A stretch of DNA of 34,239 bases. Origin: CAYWNA01 sp964459305 (GTDB taxonomy: Bacteria > Planctomycetota > Planctomycetia > Pirellulales > Pirellulaceae). The stretch is from positions 1 to 34,239 of the forward strand of contig CAYWNA010000137.1 of the NCBI GenBank assembly GCA_964459305.1, given 5' to 3'. The notes under the pieces are model-generated. The model searched no databases. It was not told the origin of the DNA and saw only the letters and a list, made by a program, of their open reading frames with translations. A program made the position numbers and the translations under genes. This document shows, piece after piece, positions 33,429-34,239 of the stretch (within the stretch, counting starts at the first letter, position 1; every line of letters begins with the position of its first letter).

Positions 33429-33457
33429 ACAATATCATTGTGTTGTGGCGAAGTCAA
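33429..33457 (-). promoter_or_regulatory. Promoter and probable operator of the nucleotidyltransferase/Xre pair
   Basis: Read on the minus strand: -35 TTGACT (33457-33452), a 17-bp spacer, then -10 TATTGT (33434-33429). An imperfect palindrome with half-sites CAAT/ATTG and outer CACAA/TTGTG overlaps the spacer and -10, placed well for repression by the Xre protein. Transcription would begin about at the ATG at 33422, implying a leaderless or nearly leaderless message. Confidence 0.65.
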
Positions 33458-33495
33458 GGCAAGGAGCGGATTGGGAGCGTTCCAGCGCAAGAGCT

Positions 33496-33810
33496 TTAAT
33501 CGAACCCCAGCCTTATGCAGGTTGTCGTTCCAGAGGACTTGCCGGTCCCCGTGGACAGCAACATCAGCGGCGACCGCGATTGCAGGGCCCGCGCGAACGA
33601 ATTACCTACATTGAGGGGATATCCAAACTGCCCTCCAATAAGGATGGCTCGAACATGATCACGGTGCATCAAGTCAAGAACTTCTGGTCTTGTGCTGGAC
33701 CTTAAGCCCAACGACTCGTTCAGCGCGTCGGCAAACTCGATCTGCGATGCGGAATCGGACAGAAGGAAGCCAGCGCAGTCAGAGTGACATGCCAGCCCAA
33801 CGAAAGGCAA
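33496..33810 (-). CDS. Hypothetical small open frame, uncertain
   Basis: About 104 residues from TTG 33810; the frame is open to a TAG at 33847, and there is no ATG upstream and no good ribosome site. The peptide (LPFVGLACHSDCAGFLLSDS then VLDLMHRDHVRAILIGGQFG) has a protein-like composition, and the N-terminus could be an export signal, but I recognise no family. It may be a remnant of a broken gene. The surrounding 33423-33997 stretch holds otherwise only the promoter at 33429 and a short stem-loop at 33941-33957. Confidence 0.3.
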   Translation of the reverse strand: MPFVGLACHSDCAGFLLSDSASQIEFADALNESLGLRSSTRPEVLDLMHRDHVRAILIGGQFGYPLNVGNSFARALQSRSPLMLLSTGTGKSSGTTTCIRLGFD

Positions 33811-33997
33811 ACTGAACGATAGAACTGCGACCCCTTTGTTTCCCCGCTACACAAATCGGAGGTTCTGCGTGACATTTTGGACGTTCTGTGTCGTCGCAAG
33901 TCCTTCGGCTTGAGCACCTTCTCTTCTGGGGTTGCGGAGACTTCCTCGAAGAGGAAGAATTAAAGTAAGCCCAGTGTGACAACGAGAGGAGGCGGGC

Positions 33998-34239
33998 GTG
34001 GCAACTGCAAGCAACAAACAGAAAGAGAATCCGCTCGTCAAGTTTCTTTGCGATTCCACGGTTCTAACATCGTCCGAGTTGATCAACCGTCTCAAAGACA
34101 CGGGCCTTACCGACGCCAGCGCGAGGCAAACACTTCGGCGAAACTGCAACGGCACGGATGTTTGGCGATCGGAAAAGCTCCGTCTGCCGAAGGACGAAAG
34201 ACTCTTCGCGATGCGTAGCACTGTCGGAGAGCCTTCATT
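33998..34239 (+). CDS. Start of an unassigned gene, truncated by the window edge
   Basis: An open frame begins with GTG at 33998 behind a near-ideal AGAGGAGG ribosome site (33985-33992, spacing 5) and runs uninterrupted for 80 codons to the edge. The N-terminus is VATASNKQKENPLVKFLCDS, followed by TVLTSSELINRLKDTGLTDA, SARQTLRR and LRLPKDERLFAMRS. The segment SSELINRLKDTGLTDASARQ looks like a winged-helix or HTH start, suggesting a DNA-binding N-terminal domain of a larger protein, but the family is not recognised. Confidence 0.7.
   Translation, partial: MATASNKQKENPLVKFLCDSTVLTSSELINRLKDTGLTDASARQTLRRNCNGTDVWRSEKLRLPKDERLFAMRSTVGEPS

Noticed and set aside
33941..33957. Stem-loop CTTCCTC-GAA-GAGGAAG as a terminator
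   Set aside because: Short stem with no T-tract on either strand; could equally be chance in a purine-rich stretch.

Overview
The window looks like a chromosomal segment from a Planctomycetes bacterium, probably Pirellulales-like and probably from a metagenome or draft assembly. The reasons are GC-rich DNA, many secreted proteins of families expanded in that phylum (PQQ-type propellers, BNR sialidases, FG-GAP/LamG giants, golvesin and DUF4091 domains, Tat-exported glycosidases), abundant small palindromic intergenic elements, and a 10-N gap. The assignment rests on family content and is inference.

Layout. (1) 1-1577: the trailer-side end of a type I-C-like CRISPR array (22 near-identical repeats, then two decaying ones). 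It continues past the left edge; no cas gene is present. An N gap lies inside it. (2) 1718-6982, minus strand: a secreted PQQ-like propeller protein, then a FabH-like thiolase-fold enzyme feeding into an RND/MMPL transporter, a likely two-gene lipid-related unit. (3) 7482-12291, plus strand: a secreted M23-like/PKD/golvesin protein, a D-2-hydroxyacid dehydrogenase, a KDPG-type aldolase and a secreted TIM-barrel isomerase-like protein, consistent with sugar-acid catabolism. (4) 12426-15421, minus strand: a MoxR-type AAA+ ATPase followed by an unassigned 628-residue protein. This pair is surrounded by palindromic repeats, including two members of a nested-palindrome family. (5) 16030-17802: a secreted DUF4091/GH123-like protein. 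(6) 27936-17970, minus strand: an apparent operon of three different secreted BNR-repeat sialidase-like proteins and a 1492-residue LamG/discoidin/FG-GAP protein. (7) 28404-32450, plus strand: a Tat-exported alpha-helical protein (possible six-hairpin glycosidase) and a GH-A-clan glycosidase with a carbohydrate-binding module. (8) 33422-32553, minus strand: a nucleotidyltransferase-fold gene plus an Xre-type regulator, toxin-antitoxin-like, with a visible promoter/operator. (9) 33998 to the end: the start of a further plus-strand gene.

Together regions 3 and 5-7 read as a polysaccharide or glycoprotein foraging neighbourhood: extracellular binding and trimming (sialidase-like, GH123-like, GH-A enzymes) and intracellular handling of acidic sugars (dehydrogenase and aldolase). 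The substrate cannot be read from the sequence.

The most striking observation is a 132-bp three-stem palindromic element (22297-22428) inserted in frame inside the signal-peptide region of the 1492-residue gene. Removing it with one 6-bp target duplication restores a textbook signal peptide. The next most interesting are the nested palindromes around the MoxR pair, the FabH-like enzyme that keeps its cysteine but apparently not its His/Asn, and the nucleotidyltransferase/Xre pair with a nearly leaderless promoter.
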